Shown piece after piece: positions 35,623 through 43,564 of a stretch of DNA of 64,000 bases; position 1 is the stretch's first letter, and every line of letters starts with the position of its first letter. Under the pieces are notes generated by a model that saw only the letters and a program-made list of their open reading frames with translations, made no database searches and had not been told where the DNA came from. The translations under genes and the position numbers were made by a program. This stretch comes from Hungateiclostridiaceae bacterium UBA1305 (GTDB lineage Bacteria > Bacillota > Clostridia > Acetivibrionales > DTU013): positions 21,161 to 85,160 of the forward strand of contig DBTX01000081.1 in NCBI GenBank assembly GCA_002307275.1, written 5' to 3'.

Positions 35623-36399
35623 ATGGAGATGAATTATTCGGAATATGCAGAATTTGTTAATAAATTAATGCAGGCGGAAGTAATATGGCAGGCAGTGAAT
35701 GATCTGAAGCCTCTCGGCAAATTTGTCATGACGGATACCTGTGGGTGGGAACCATTTTATTATCCGGGGTTTACATTGATTACCCCCACACTTGAAGAGG
35801 ATTACTGCAATGCAGATGCTTACAGGATACTTTTAGAGGTAAAGAAAAAAGTTCTGTTAAAGCATATCAATCCGGCCAAAGGTGTTGAAGCTCCGGATCA
35901 AGCGCTTCATATGACTGTCGCACGGCTTATTTCGGGTAAGGACTTTGAGACAAACACGACGGAGCTTTACGATAACTTTTTCTTAAGCCATATGAAAGAG
36001 TTGCTTTCAAAACTTGCCGTTTCTGGTCAGCTCCGGTTCGAAATCAAGGGAATCTCTGTTTTCCCCCAGGGGGTAATTGCTGCTGTGGTTTCTCCTGTGA
36101 ATGAGGCGGATTACAATTGTCTTCAAAATTTCAGGGATTTCGTTTATTCGGACAGAACCCTGCAGGAACTGGGCGTAGAGCGCAGGCGGATGTTCCATGG
36201 GCATATCTCTTTATTCTATATAGAGAAGGAATTGGACCACATGGAGAAACAAATACTCCAGGATGAAATTGACAATATAAACAAGCTATTCTTTGAAAAA
36301 CCTTTACCCTTCCATATAAAAAGGGCAGAGGTAAGAAGATTTAACAACTTTTTAAGTTTTGACCATGTGGAAAATGGACCCGTTTTTGAATTTATCTGA
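35623..36399 (+). CDS. 2H-family phosphoesterase-like protein in the phn cluster
   Basis: A 258-residue protein with two H-x-[TS] motifs, HMT at 96-98 and HIS at 194-196, each followed by a hydrophobic strand. This is the hallmark of 2H phosphoesterases, which open cyclic or linear phosphodiesters such as 2',3'- or 1'',2''-cyclic phosphates. No PhnP (the metallo-beta-lactamase-fold cyclic ribose phosphate diesterase) is encoded here, so this protein is a candidate substitute for that step. It is the second accessory gene after phnL, 65 bp past the acyltransferase gene. Assignment is by motif and context. Confidence 0.7.
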   Translation: MEMNYSEYAEFVNKLMQAEVIWQAVNDLKPLGKFVMTDTCGWEPFYYPGFTLITPTLEEDYCNADAYRILLEVKKKVLLKHINPAKGVEAPDQALHMTVARLISGKDFETNTTELYDNFFLSHMKELLSKLAVSGQLRFEIKGISVFPQGVIAAVVSPVNEADYNCLQNFRDFVYSDRTLQELGVERRRMFHGHISLFYIEKELDHMEKQILQDEIDNINKLFFEKPLPFHIKRAEVRRFNNFLSFDHVENGPVFEFI

Positions 36400-36487
36400 T
36401 GTATATACAATGAAAAAAAGAATTGGGAGCATCAGTTTTTTCAACATATATATCCGGATATGAGTGTGCAAATGGAGGAGTAGTTTT

Positions 36488-37321
36488 ATGAAGGATTGTG
36501 AAAAAGAAATGGCTGAGTTTGCTTATGGATTGACAGAATCAGCGGGCGCCATATTACGGTCGGAACGCAAGCATACCGCAATCAAAATGATGGATAAAAC
36601 ATCGCATATGGATATTGTAACGCAAAAGGATGTATTGATAGAGAAATTTATAACGGATGCAATCCTCCAGAAATATCCGGGACATGAGGTGTTGGCGGAA
36701 GAAGGCTATAATACAGGTACAAACAGCAATTCCGGATATACCTGGATTATCGACCCTATCGACGGAACGATTAATTTTTGCCGCTTCGCCAGGGATTATG
36801 CGATTTCAATTGCATTATATCATGGTAAAGCTCCGGTCTTCGGCCTGATATATGATGTGGCAGGAGACAGGATGTACAGCGCTGAAGACGGCAGCATCCC
36901 GGAAGTAAATGGAACTTGTCTTGAAAAGCTGTCCGGCAGTGAAACCAAACTTCGGAATGCAATCATCGGGATGAGTCTCCGGACGATGAGGGAACTGAAC
37001 AATATGGGGACGGATGTTTTGGATCTGCTTTCAAGAGTACAGGCACACAGGTATCTGGGATGCGCATCTCTGGAATTATGCAGGATCGCAAGCGGAGAAT
37101 ATGATGTGTTTATTTCATCAAATGTTTATACCTGGGATATTGCTGCTGCAAGAATTCTTATCACACAGTGCGGAGGATCCATGATTGTGTGCGAAAAAGA
37201 GCTGGATGCCGCCTGTGCGCGAAAATACTTTGTTGCAGCTTATCGTTCTCCTGCATTGTGGGAAGACATATTGCAGTTGCTGCCGTATAATGTACAGTGT
37301 GCTTTTGGATATTCCTCATAA
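36488..37321 (+). CDS. Inositol-monophosphatase-family phosphatase
   Basis: A 277-residue magnesium-dependent phosphatase with the family motifs AEEGY, WIIDPIDGTINF and TWDIAAA. Known substrates of the family include inositol phosphates, fructose bisphosphate, histidinol phosphate and PAP. As the last gene of the phn cluster it could dephosphorylate a ribose bisphosphate produced from the C-P lyase product, bypassing PhnN. ATG at 36488 has GGAGGAG 6 bp upstream. A PHO-box array begins right after its stop. Confidence 0.85.
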   Translation: MKDCEKEMAEFAYGLTESAGAILRSERKHTAIKMMDKTSHMDIVTQKDVLIEKFITDAILQKYPGHEVLAEEGYNTGTNSNSGYTWIIDPIDGTINFCRFARDYAISIALYHGKAPVFGLIYDVAGDRMYSAEDGSIPEVNGTCLEKLSGSETKLRNAIIGMSLRTMRELNNMGTDVLDLLSRVQAHRYLGCASLELCRIASGEYDVFISSNVYTWDIAAARILITQCGGSMIVCEKELDAACARKYFVAAYRSPALWEDILQLLPYNVQCAFGYSS

Positions 37322-37323
37322 AA

Positions 37324-37362
37324 TTAACACACTATTAAACCCGGTGTAATTGAGGCTTAATC
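37324..37362 (+). promoter_or_regulatory. PHO-box array before the 62-aa Cys-pair gene
   Basis: TTAACA (37324), TTAAAC (37335), GTAATT (37346) and TTAATC (37357) follow an 11-bp period. An overlapping inverted repeat TTAAACCC/GGGTTTAA (37335-37374) could also form a stem that ends the phn transcript. Confidence 0.68.
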
Positions 37363-37417
37363 AGCAGGGTTTAAAATGAAAGCAGAAGATTTGATTTAGA
37401 GGGGAAAGGAGAAAAAT

Positions 37418-37606
37418 ATGTACAAGTTTATTACAGTCAAATGCAGAAGTTGTAATTCCGTCATATACAATTTGCCGGAAAAGGATTTTAAAAAGCTCAG
37501 GCTGATCAACCTGACCTGCGAAGATTGCAGGGATCATTCCACTTCGGAAAGTTTCAGGATGGAAACAAAAAAATTGGTTATTCCAAAAAACATGCAAGTG
37601 ATTTGA
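37418..37606 (+). CDS. Small Cys-pair (zinc-ribbon-like) protein, unknown function
   Basis: A 62-residue protein with two CxxC pairs (CRSC near residue 9 and CEDC near residue 34), as in a minimal zinc ribbon, and a basic tail. AAAGGAGAAAAAT before the ATG is a strong ribosome binding site and a hairpin terminator follows, so it is a genuine monocistronic gene. The PHO-box array upstream places it in the phosphate response. A DNA- or RNA-binding regulator or a zinc-storage role are possibilities; I do not recognise the family. Confidence 0.7.
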   Translation: MYKFITVKCRSCNSVIYNLPEKDFKKLRLINLTCEDCRDHSTSESFRMETKKLVIPKNMQVI

Positions 37607-37636
37607 AAAAACGCAGGATAAGCCGATATTGTAAGT

Positions 37637-37664
37637 AAAACCGCTTATCATAAGCGTTTTTTTT
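37637..37664 (+). terminator. Hairpin terminator after the 62-aa gene
   Basis: CGCTTAT and ATAAGCG pair around a short loop, flanked by an A-run and an eight-base T-run. Confidence 0.82.
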
Positions 37665-37905
37665 ATGTGCTTTTTCAGGTTGCCATCATATGGAACATTT
37701 GTGCCGGATGAATTTGCGGAGATGCTGAGAAACGGCGGGATATTCTGAAACTTATGGATATACTTCTTGAGATAAGGCCAGGTCCAGGTGTGAATAGTTA
37801 ACAAATACATAATATGGGACTAATGAAAATTATCTATAATGTTGTTATTAAAGCATTTTATGCAGGTAAGTAAAGTGTGAATGTAACAAAAGGAGCATTA
37901 TAGAT
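37665..37905. other. Intergenic region before the second chemoreceptor
   Basis: No credible gene. A short open stretch around 37679-37748 (a LPSYGTFVPDEFAEML-like translation) ends in stops and may be a gene remnant. TTAACA (37798), ATAATA (37809) and CTAATG (37820) lie in 11-bp phase and may be a weak PHO site for the chemoreceptor. Confidence 0.35.
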
Positions 37906-39969
37906 ATGAAAATTAATACAGGAACAAGTTATATCAGTTTCAGAACTAAATTAGTTGCAGCCTTTATGTTGACCATTCTGCCGATCATTCTCCTTGGGAT
38001 GATTTCCGCAAGCAAATCTGCAAATGCCATAAAAGCAACAACCGCAAGCGCGACCATTCAAACAATGGAGCAAACAAACAGGTATCTGGATCTGCTCTTA
38101 TGGAATATTGAAAGTACCTCTCTTCAGATTGCCCAAAGTCAGGCGTTTCTGGGTTTGTCAAGTAACACGGGAACATCCGGTAATGGTAGTAATGTGGCTG
38201 AGGTTGAGAGTATCTTAAATAATGTAAAAAGCAGCAGTACGTTTATTTCTGATATTTTGGTTTTAACACAATCAGGACAGGTAATATCAACAGGTGGATA
38301 TTCGGTCAATGGCATGAGCCTTGATGCTTTCAAAGAAAGCAATTTTTATAAAAAGGCAGACAGGGTAAACGGTGGCATTGTGTGGCTCGGTTCACACCCG
38401 GAACTGGATAAATACAGCAGTGCTAAAGACAGCCAATATTCTCTGTATGCAACCAGATTGATAAAAGGGAAATTGTCTGGCGATGCTGAGATTCTTATTC
38501 TGATAGATATTAAATTGGACTTTATAAAAGATCTGCTTGAGAATATAAAGCTTGGAAGCGGCGGGGAGGTTCACCTTGTAAGCCCTGATGTCAGAGATAT
38601 CAGTGTGTTTGCGGGGAACGGGAAAGCGGCAGCAAATAATGTGCAGGTACCTGATATGGCTTTTTTTAAGAAGATCATAAACGGTACAAGCCTAAATGGC
38701 TCAGATTATATAGAGTATTCAGCCAATAATTATCTGATGACCTATTCACGACTTGGAACAACAGGGTACGTCCTTATAGGATTGCTGCCTGATTCCACAC
38801 TTTATTCGGCTTCCCGGAGTATAGCTCTCACGACAATTTTATTAGTTGTATTAGCTGTATTGGTGGCAATTGCCCTTGGAATTTTTATTGCATTTCATAC
38901 GGGCAAAGTCCTCAACGTGGTTACTGTATCTGCCGATCAGGCAGCAAAGGGCGACCTCACAGTGGAGATTCCCTCGGAGAGGAAGGATGAATTTGGCATA
39001 CTGGCCCATAGCATCTCAAAGATGATTTATGATATGCGGCAACTGATAAGAAGTGCGACCAGCTTTACACATAGTGTTGTGTCATCCACAGGAGTTGTAT
39101 CGAACACTGTAACACATGTTTCCAATATTTCAAACGAAATTATGCAGGTGGTTCGCCAGATAGCCGAGGGCGCAAACAAGCAATCTTCCGGAACGGAAGC
39201 TGCAACATTTACGATACTTGAATTAATATCAAAGATGAAGACGGTTGCAGATAGTACGGAAAAGATCGAGAACCTTTCAAATCAATCTCTGAACCTTGCT
39301 CAAAACGGATCAGCCTCCATAAGGAAACTATCAGCTGAATGCAGCATTGCTGCTGACGTTACAGGAGAAATGATATCTGACATTCGCTTGCTCAAAGAAT
39401 ATTCAAAGGATATTGGAAAGCTTGTAAGGGGAATTCACTCCATTTCAGAACAGACGAATCTATTGGCACTAAATGCAGCGATAGAGGCCGCTCATGCAGG
39501 TGATGCAGGACTTGGCTTCTCAGTGATTGCCGAGGAAATAAGAAAACTTGCTGATCGGTCTGTCACATCAGTACTGAAAGCAGAAAATATAATCAAGCTT
39601 GTAAACAGTAAAATTACCGATACCTCAAGGAATGCTTCCTCTGCAGAAAATATGCTCAAAGTTCAGAATGAAGCGCTTTCTGAAACGATATCCGCTTTCG
39701 ACAGTGTATCCTCTGTAATGGATGCTTTTAATGCAGAGGTGTATGATATTAAAACAAAAACCTCCGACATGGAGCAGCACAAGGAAGATGCGATAAAGGC
39801 CATCAGTGAAATATCTGCAATTTCTCAGGAGACCGCTGCATCGACCCAGGAGCTATCCGCCTCCATAGACGACCAGGATCTACGAATCAATCTGCTTGTA
39901 AGTTATGTCAGTGAACTGGATAATACTTCTGCCAAATTATCAGATTCACTTGGGAGGTTCAAGACTTGA
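37906..39969 (+). CDS. Methyl-accepting chemotaxis protein in the phosphate island
   Basis: A 687-residue chemoreceptor with a first membrane segment (about 14-34), an extracytoplasmic dCache-like sensor (about 35-295), a second membrane segment (about 302-325), HAMP, and a signalling domain with the tip LLALNAAIEAAHAGD. It differs from the first receptor in sensor sequence. The position between the C-P lyase and pst genes, with weak PHO-like repeats upstream, suggests sensing of phosphate or organophosphates; that is inference. The start has AAAGGAG 10 bp upstream. Confidence 0.92.
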   Translation: MKINTGTSYISFRTKLVAAFMLTILPIILLGMISASKSANAIKATTASATIQTMEQTNRYLDLLLWNIESTSLQIAQSQAFLGLSSNTGTSGNGSNVAEVESILNNVKSSSTFISDILVLTQSGQVISTGGYSVNGMSLDAFKESNFYKKADRVNGGIVWLGSHPELDKYSSAKDSQYSLYATRLIKGKLSGDAEILILIDIKLDFIKDLLENIKLGSGGEVHLVSPDVRDISVFAGNGKAAANNVQVPDMAFFKKIINGTSLNGSDYIEYSANNYLMTYSRLGTTGYVLIGLLPDSTLYSASRSIALTTILLVVLAVLVAIALGIFIAFHTGKVLNVVTVSADQAAKGDLTVEIPSERKDEFGILAHSISKMIYDMRQLIRSATSFTHSVVSSTGVVSNTVTHVSNISNEIMQVVRQIAEGANKQSSGTEAATFTILELISKMKTVADSTEKIENLSNQSLNLAQNGSASIRKLSAECSIAADVTGEMISDIRLLKEYSKDIGKLVRGIHSISEQTNLLALNAAIEAAHAGDAGLGFSVIAEEIRKLADRSVTSVLKAENIIKLVNSKITDTSRNASSAENMLKVQNEALSETISAFDSVSSVMDAFNAEVYDIKTKTSDMEQHKEDAIKAISEISAISQETAASTQELSASIDDQDLRINLLVSYVSELDNTSAKLSDSLGRFKT

Positions 39970-40025
39970 GGCTGTTCGGTGAAAATGCAGTTTATTTGTG
40001 TTCAGCCAGGATTGAACTGCAAACA

Positions 40026-40064
40026 TTAACCCATAATTAACACGGGATTAATTTTAACTTAAAC
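40026..40064 (+). promoter_or_regulatory. PHO-box array of pstS1
   Basis: TTAACC (40026), TTAACA (40037), TTAATT (40048) and TTAAAC (40059) repeat at exactly 11 bp, with a TACAAT (40069) as likely -10. It is the clearest PHO array in the window. Confidence 0.85.
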
Positions 40065-40131
40065 AATATACAATATTATTAAACTATACCTAATAGGTTA
40101 ACAAAATAAAACGTATTCATGGAGGTTCATA

Positions 40132-41013
40132 ATGAAAATGAAATTTAAAAAAGCAATAACCGCAGTAGCTCTCGTAATATCTTCAGCCATAATATTCACA
40201 GCCTGCGGTACTTCTTCGCAGCCGACTCCTGCAGCAGATAACGGTACGGGCACAGCAGGAACCCTTTCAGGTACTGTCACTATTTCCGGATCCACTTCCG
40301 TACAGCCTCTGGCACAAGATCTTGCTGACATATTTAACGAATCCGAGTCCGGTGTCAACATAGAAATACAGGGCGGCGGCTCCAGCCAGGGAATCAAGGA
40401 TGTGACCGACGGTGTATCCGATATAGGCAATTCTTCCCGTGAATTGAAGGAAGAGGAAAAAACCGGCATTACCGAACACATCATTGCATACGACGGTATT
40501 GCCGTAGTAATGCATCCATCCAATCCTGTCACCAATTTGACTTCGGAACAGGTACAGAAAATCTTCAAGGGTGAGATAAAAAACTGGAAGGAAGTTGGCG
40601 GTAAGGATCAGGAGATTCTTGTAGTAACACGTGAGGAAGGTTCCGGTACAAGATCCGCCTTTGAAGAACTGATGAAGCTCCAGGAAAAGAAGGATGACAA
40701 AACGGTTTCTTTCATCAGAAGTGATGCGCTTGTCGGAGACGGCAACGGAGCAATAAAAGCTAATATTGCCTCTAAAGATAATGCGATCGGCTATACTTCT
40801 CTTGGATTTGTTGATACCAGCATCAAAAAAGCGACTCTTGATGGTGTCGAATGTACAGTGGAAAATGTGAAAAACAAAACTTATGCAATATCCAGACCGT
40901 TCCTGATGCTTACCAAAGGAGAGATCAGACCAGAGGTTCAGGCATTCCTTGACTTCATTCTTGGTGATAAAGGTCAGGAAGTCGTAGGCAGCAAATATAT
41001 CAAAGTCAAATAA
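40132..41013 (+). CDS. pstS: Phosphate-binding lipoprotein PstS (copy 1)
   Basis: A 293-residue phosphate-binding protein with a lipobox ending FTAC (Cys25). The mature protein starts with GSTSVQPLAQDLA and has GGGSSQGIKD and EGSGTRSAFEEL, the phosphate-contact loops of PstS. GGAGG before ATG supports the start. It is followed by a 215-bp gap with stem-loops and then pstB1, with no permease genes; it presumably shares PstCA encoded 7 kb downstream. Confidence 0.95.
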   Translation: MKMKFKKAITAVALVISSAIIFTACGTSSQPTPAADNGTGTAGTLSGTVTISGSTSVQPLAQDLADIFNESESGVNIEIQGGGSSQGIKDVTDGVSDIGNSSRELKEEEKTGITEHIIAYDGIAVVMHPSNPVTNLTSEQVQKIFKGEIKNWKEVGGKDQEILVVTREEGSGTRSAFEELMKLQEKKDDKTVSFIRSDALVGDGNGAIKANIASKDNAIGYTSLGFVDTSIKKATLDGVECTVENVKNKTYAISRPFLMLTKGEIRPEVQAFLDFILGDKGQEVVGSKYIKVK

Positions 41014-41228
41014 TTGAAGGCCGGCAACTATACATGGATATCTGCCAAAGATTATGCCAGGACTGGTGGTTGACTGCGTCAACTGCTCGCCCATGAATCC
41101 AGGGTAACAGACTACACCAGTTTGTTACCCTTCCGGTATATCTGCGGAAGTCTGCAAAGAAATATTCAAAATACAAATGGAAGGTATTATCCTGGGGGTT
41201 GTAATGTACCTGCCAGGAGGCTGGACAA
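41014..41228 (+). other. Stem-loop-rich gap between pstS1 and pstB1
   Basis: Three consecutive stems are visible: GTTGAC/GTCAAC (about 41068-41082), GGGTAACA/TGTTACCC (about 41102-41130) and CTTCCG/CGGAAG (about 41130-41151). None has a long T-run. They may uncouple pstS1 expression from pstB1-phoU-phoP. No gene is seen. Confidence 0.5.
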
Positions 41229-41984
41229 ATGAATATGCAAAAATTTGAAATAGAGCAGCTAAACCTATTTTATGGTGATGTGCAAGCGTTGAAAAATATT
41301 AACATCAACATTGCTGAACTGCAAGTGACTGCTCTGATAGGACCTTCAGGCTGTGGAAAATCCACTTTTCTCAAGACGCTGAACCGGATGAATGATCTGA
41401 TACCCGGTGTCCGGATCACCGGCAATGTGTTTATGGATAACGAGAACATTTACGGGCAGTGTGACATAGTGGATCTGAGAAAAAGGGTCGGTATGGTCTT
41501 CCAGAAGCCCAATCCGTTTCCGATGTCCGTATATGACAACATCTCTTACGGGCCGAGGATACATGGGGTAAGATCCCGGTCACGGCTGGATGAAATCGTT
41601 GAAAAGAGCTTACGGGATGCAGTACTGTGGGATGAGGTGAAGGACCGCCTGAAAAAAAGTGCGCTGGGACTTTCCGGTGGACAGCAGCAGAGACTTTGCA
41701 TCGCCAGGGTCCTTGCCGTAAACCCGGAAGTTGTTTTAATGGATGAACCGACTTCTGCACTCGATCCTATATCCACATTGAAAATAGAAGATTTGATTGA
41801 TGAACTGAAGCAAAACTATACGATCATTATCGTGACACATAATATGCAGCAGGCGGGCAGAATTTCCGACAGGACAGCGTTTTTTCTGCAGGGTGAGATC
41901 GTGGAATTTGACCTGACAGAAAAGATATTCAGCAGACCAGTGGATAAAAGAACGGAAGATTATATTACCGGAAGGTTCGGATAA
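41229..41984 (+). CDS. pstB: Phosphate ABC transporter ATP-binding protein PstB (copy 1)
   Basis: A 251-residue ATPase with Walker A GPSGCGKST, the PstB-specific NRMNDLIPG segment, signature LSGGQQQR and Walker B VLMDEPTSALDP. It drives phosphate import. It is followed 13 bp later by phoU, fitting PstB-PhoU contact in signalling. A second PstB is at 49699-50517. Confidence 0.95.
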   Translation: MNMQKFEIEQLNLFYGDVQALKNININIAELQVTALIGPSGCGKSTFLKTLNRMNDLIPGVRITGNVFMDNENIYGQCDIVDLRKRVGMVFQKPNPFPMSVYDNISYGPRIHGVRSRSRLDEIVEKSLRDAVLWDEVKDRLKKSALGLSGGQQQRLCIARVLAVNPEVVLMDEPTSALDPISTLKIEDLIDELKQNYTIIIVTHNMQQAGRISDRTAFFLQGEIVEFDLTEKIFSRPVDKRTEDYITGRFG

Positions 41985-41997
41985 GGAGGATTGAATT

Positions 41998-42726
41998 ATG
42001 GTAGCAAGACATTCATTTGACCAGGGGCTGGATGATCTGCACCTGAATTTAATAGAGATGGGAAGTATGGTTGAGGAATCCATCGATAATACTATTCTCG
42101 CTTTGAAAAATCAGGATGTGGAATTGGCAAGGAAGATATTCCGAAATGACGATATTATTGATGATTTTGAGAAGAGGATCGAAAAGAAGTGTATAAACCT
42201 GATAGCACGACAGCAACCGTTGGCCAAGGATCTGCGCACGATAAGCACGGCGTTGAAGATCATCACAGACATGGAAAGAATAGCTGATCATTCTGCAGAT
42301 ATAGCAGAAATTACGATCAGGTTATCCGGACAAAAATTCATTAAACCGTTAATTGACATACCCAAAATGGCTGAGCTCGCCAAACTGATGGTTAATAAAT
42401 CCATTGACGCATATGTTAAGCAGGATATCCAGCTTGCTGAAGAGGTTTGCGCAAGTGATGACGAAGTGGATGACCTGTTTAATAAAATCATTATCGAACT
42501 GATTGATCTGATGAAGAATGATCCAATGTGCATTGAACAGGGTATTGAATTTATGTTTATAGCAAAATACCTGGAGCGTATGGCGGATCATGCAACGAAC
42601 ATCGGCGAATGGGTCGTGTTCAATGTAACCGGTGAACATGAACGCCTTGCAAGGCTTTTCCATAAAGAATCGGGCATGGATAAACACGCAGAAGACAGTG
42701 ATGACCCCGCAGGTACCATTCTTTAA
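41998..42726 (+). CDS. phoU: Phosphate signalling protein PhoU
   Basis: A 242-residue all-helical protein made of two repeated three-helix bundles, with metal-binding patterns such as E.IADHSADIAE and ERMADHATNIGEW. It links Pst transporter state to the Pho two-component system and dampens phosphate uptake. AAGGAGG before ATG supports the start. It lies between pstB1 and phoP with short spacers, consistent with one operon. Confidence 0.95.
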   Translation: MVARHSFDQGLDDLHLNLIEMGSMVEESIDNTILALKNQDVELARKIFRNDDIIDDFEKRIEKKCINLIARQQPLAKDLRTISTALKIITDMERIADHSADIAEITIRLSGQKFIKPLIDIPKMAELAKLMVNKSIDAYVKQDIQLAEEVCASDDEVDDLFNKIIIELIDLMKNDPMCIEQGIEFMFIAKYLERMADHATNIGEWVVFNVTGEHERLARLFHKESGMDKHAEDSDDPAGTIL

Positions 42727-42740
42727 GATGGAGGCTTAAG

Positions 42741-43451
42741 ATGTCAAAAGAGTTGATTTTCTTAGTAGAAGATGAAGTCCATATACAGCAACTGGTAAAA
42801 TACAATCTCGAAGCGAATGGATACAGAGTGCTTACATTCGGCAGCGGTGAAGGTCTTCTTGAAGAAGTACAATGCTCCATCCCGAGACTATTTATACTGG
42901 ACCTCATGCTCCCCGGAATGGACGGGTTTGAGATCTGCAAACAGCTGCGGTCAAACCCCGGAACAAAGAATATTCCGATCATTATGCTTACAGCAAAAAG
43001 TGAGGAATTCGATAAAGTCCTCGGCTTGGAGCTTGGCGCGGACGATTATCTGACAAAGCCCTTCAGCGTACGCGAGTTGGTTGCCAGAGTGAAAGCGATA
43101 CTTCGCAGAATGACGAATGCAGCTCCTGCTGAGATTGAGATTATCAGACATGGAAATATAGTCATGAACTTGAGCAGGCACGAAGTATACAAGAATGATC
43201 AGCTAAAGGAAATGCCGCTGAAGGAATTCGAGTTGTTGAAAATGCTGCTGCTTAACAAAGGTAAGGTCTTGTCCAGGGAGCTGCTTTTGGATAAAATATG
43301 GGGCTTCGATTATTATGGAGAGACCCGGACAATCGATGTACATATACGCTATATCCGACAGAAAATCGAGGACGATGACAGTAACCCGGAATATATTGAA
43401 ACCATACGTGGCATAGGCTATCGGTTTAGTGACCGTACAAATGAGCAGTAA
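42741..43451 (+). CDS. phoP: OmpR/PhoB-family response regulator
   Basis: A 236-residue response regulator with a receiver domain (acidic pocket VEDE, phospho-acceptor Asp54 in LDLMLPG, Thr in LTAKS, Lys in TKPF) and a C-terminal winged helix (about 135-233). Placed 14 bp after phoU it is the probable PhoB/PhoP that binds the 11-bp-spaced repeats across this window. No PhoR-type histidine kinase follows, unlike most phoP loci, so the partner must be elsewhere. Confidence 0.88.
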   Translation: MSKELIFLVEDEVHIQQLVKYNLEANGYRVLTFGSGEGLLEEVQCSIPRLFILDLMLPGMDGFEICKQLRSNPGTKNIPIIMLTAKSEEFDKVLGLELGADDYLTKPFSVRELVARVKAILRRMTNAAPAEIEIIRHGNIVMNLSRHEVYKNDQLKEMPLKEFELLKMLLLNKGKVLSRELLLDKIWGFDYYGETRTIDVHIRYIRQKIEDDDSNPEYIETIRGIGYRFSDRTNEQ

Positions 43452-43464
43452 TCCACAACATCAA

Positions 43465-43492
43465 TTAACATTTCATCAACCATCATTTAACC
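43465..43492 (+). promoter_or_regulatory. PHO-box array before the PhnM-like gene
   Basis: TTAACA (43465), TCAACC (43476) and TTAACC (43487) are in exact 11-bp phase, with ATAATA at 43498 extending the pattern. Confidence 0.7.
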
Positions 43493-43564
43493 AATCCATA
43501 ATATTCTGCTAATATTCAGATAATAAAATGATCTTAAGAATATTTGATACGGGGATTCAGTGAA

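Noticed and set aside
37361..37810. A 149-codon minus-strand frame
   Set aside because: It overlaps the 62-aa gene, its terminator and possible Pho repeats, with no ribosome binding site or recognisable motif.
40267..41094. A 275-codon minus-strand frame overlapping pstS1
   Set aside because: Shadow frame opposite a certain PstS gene; the translation shows no domain and crosses the stem-loop region.
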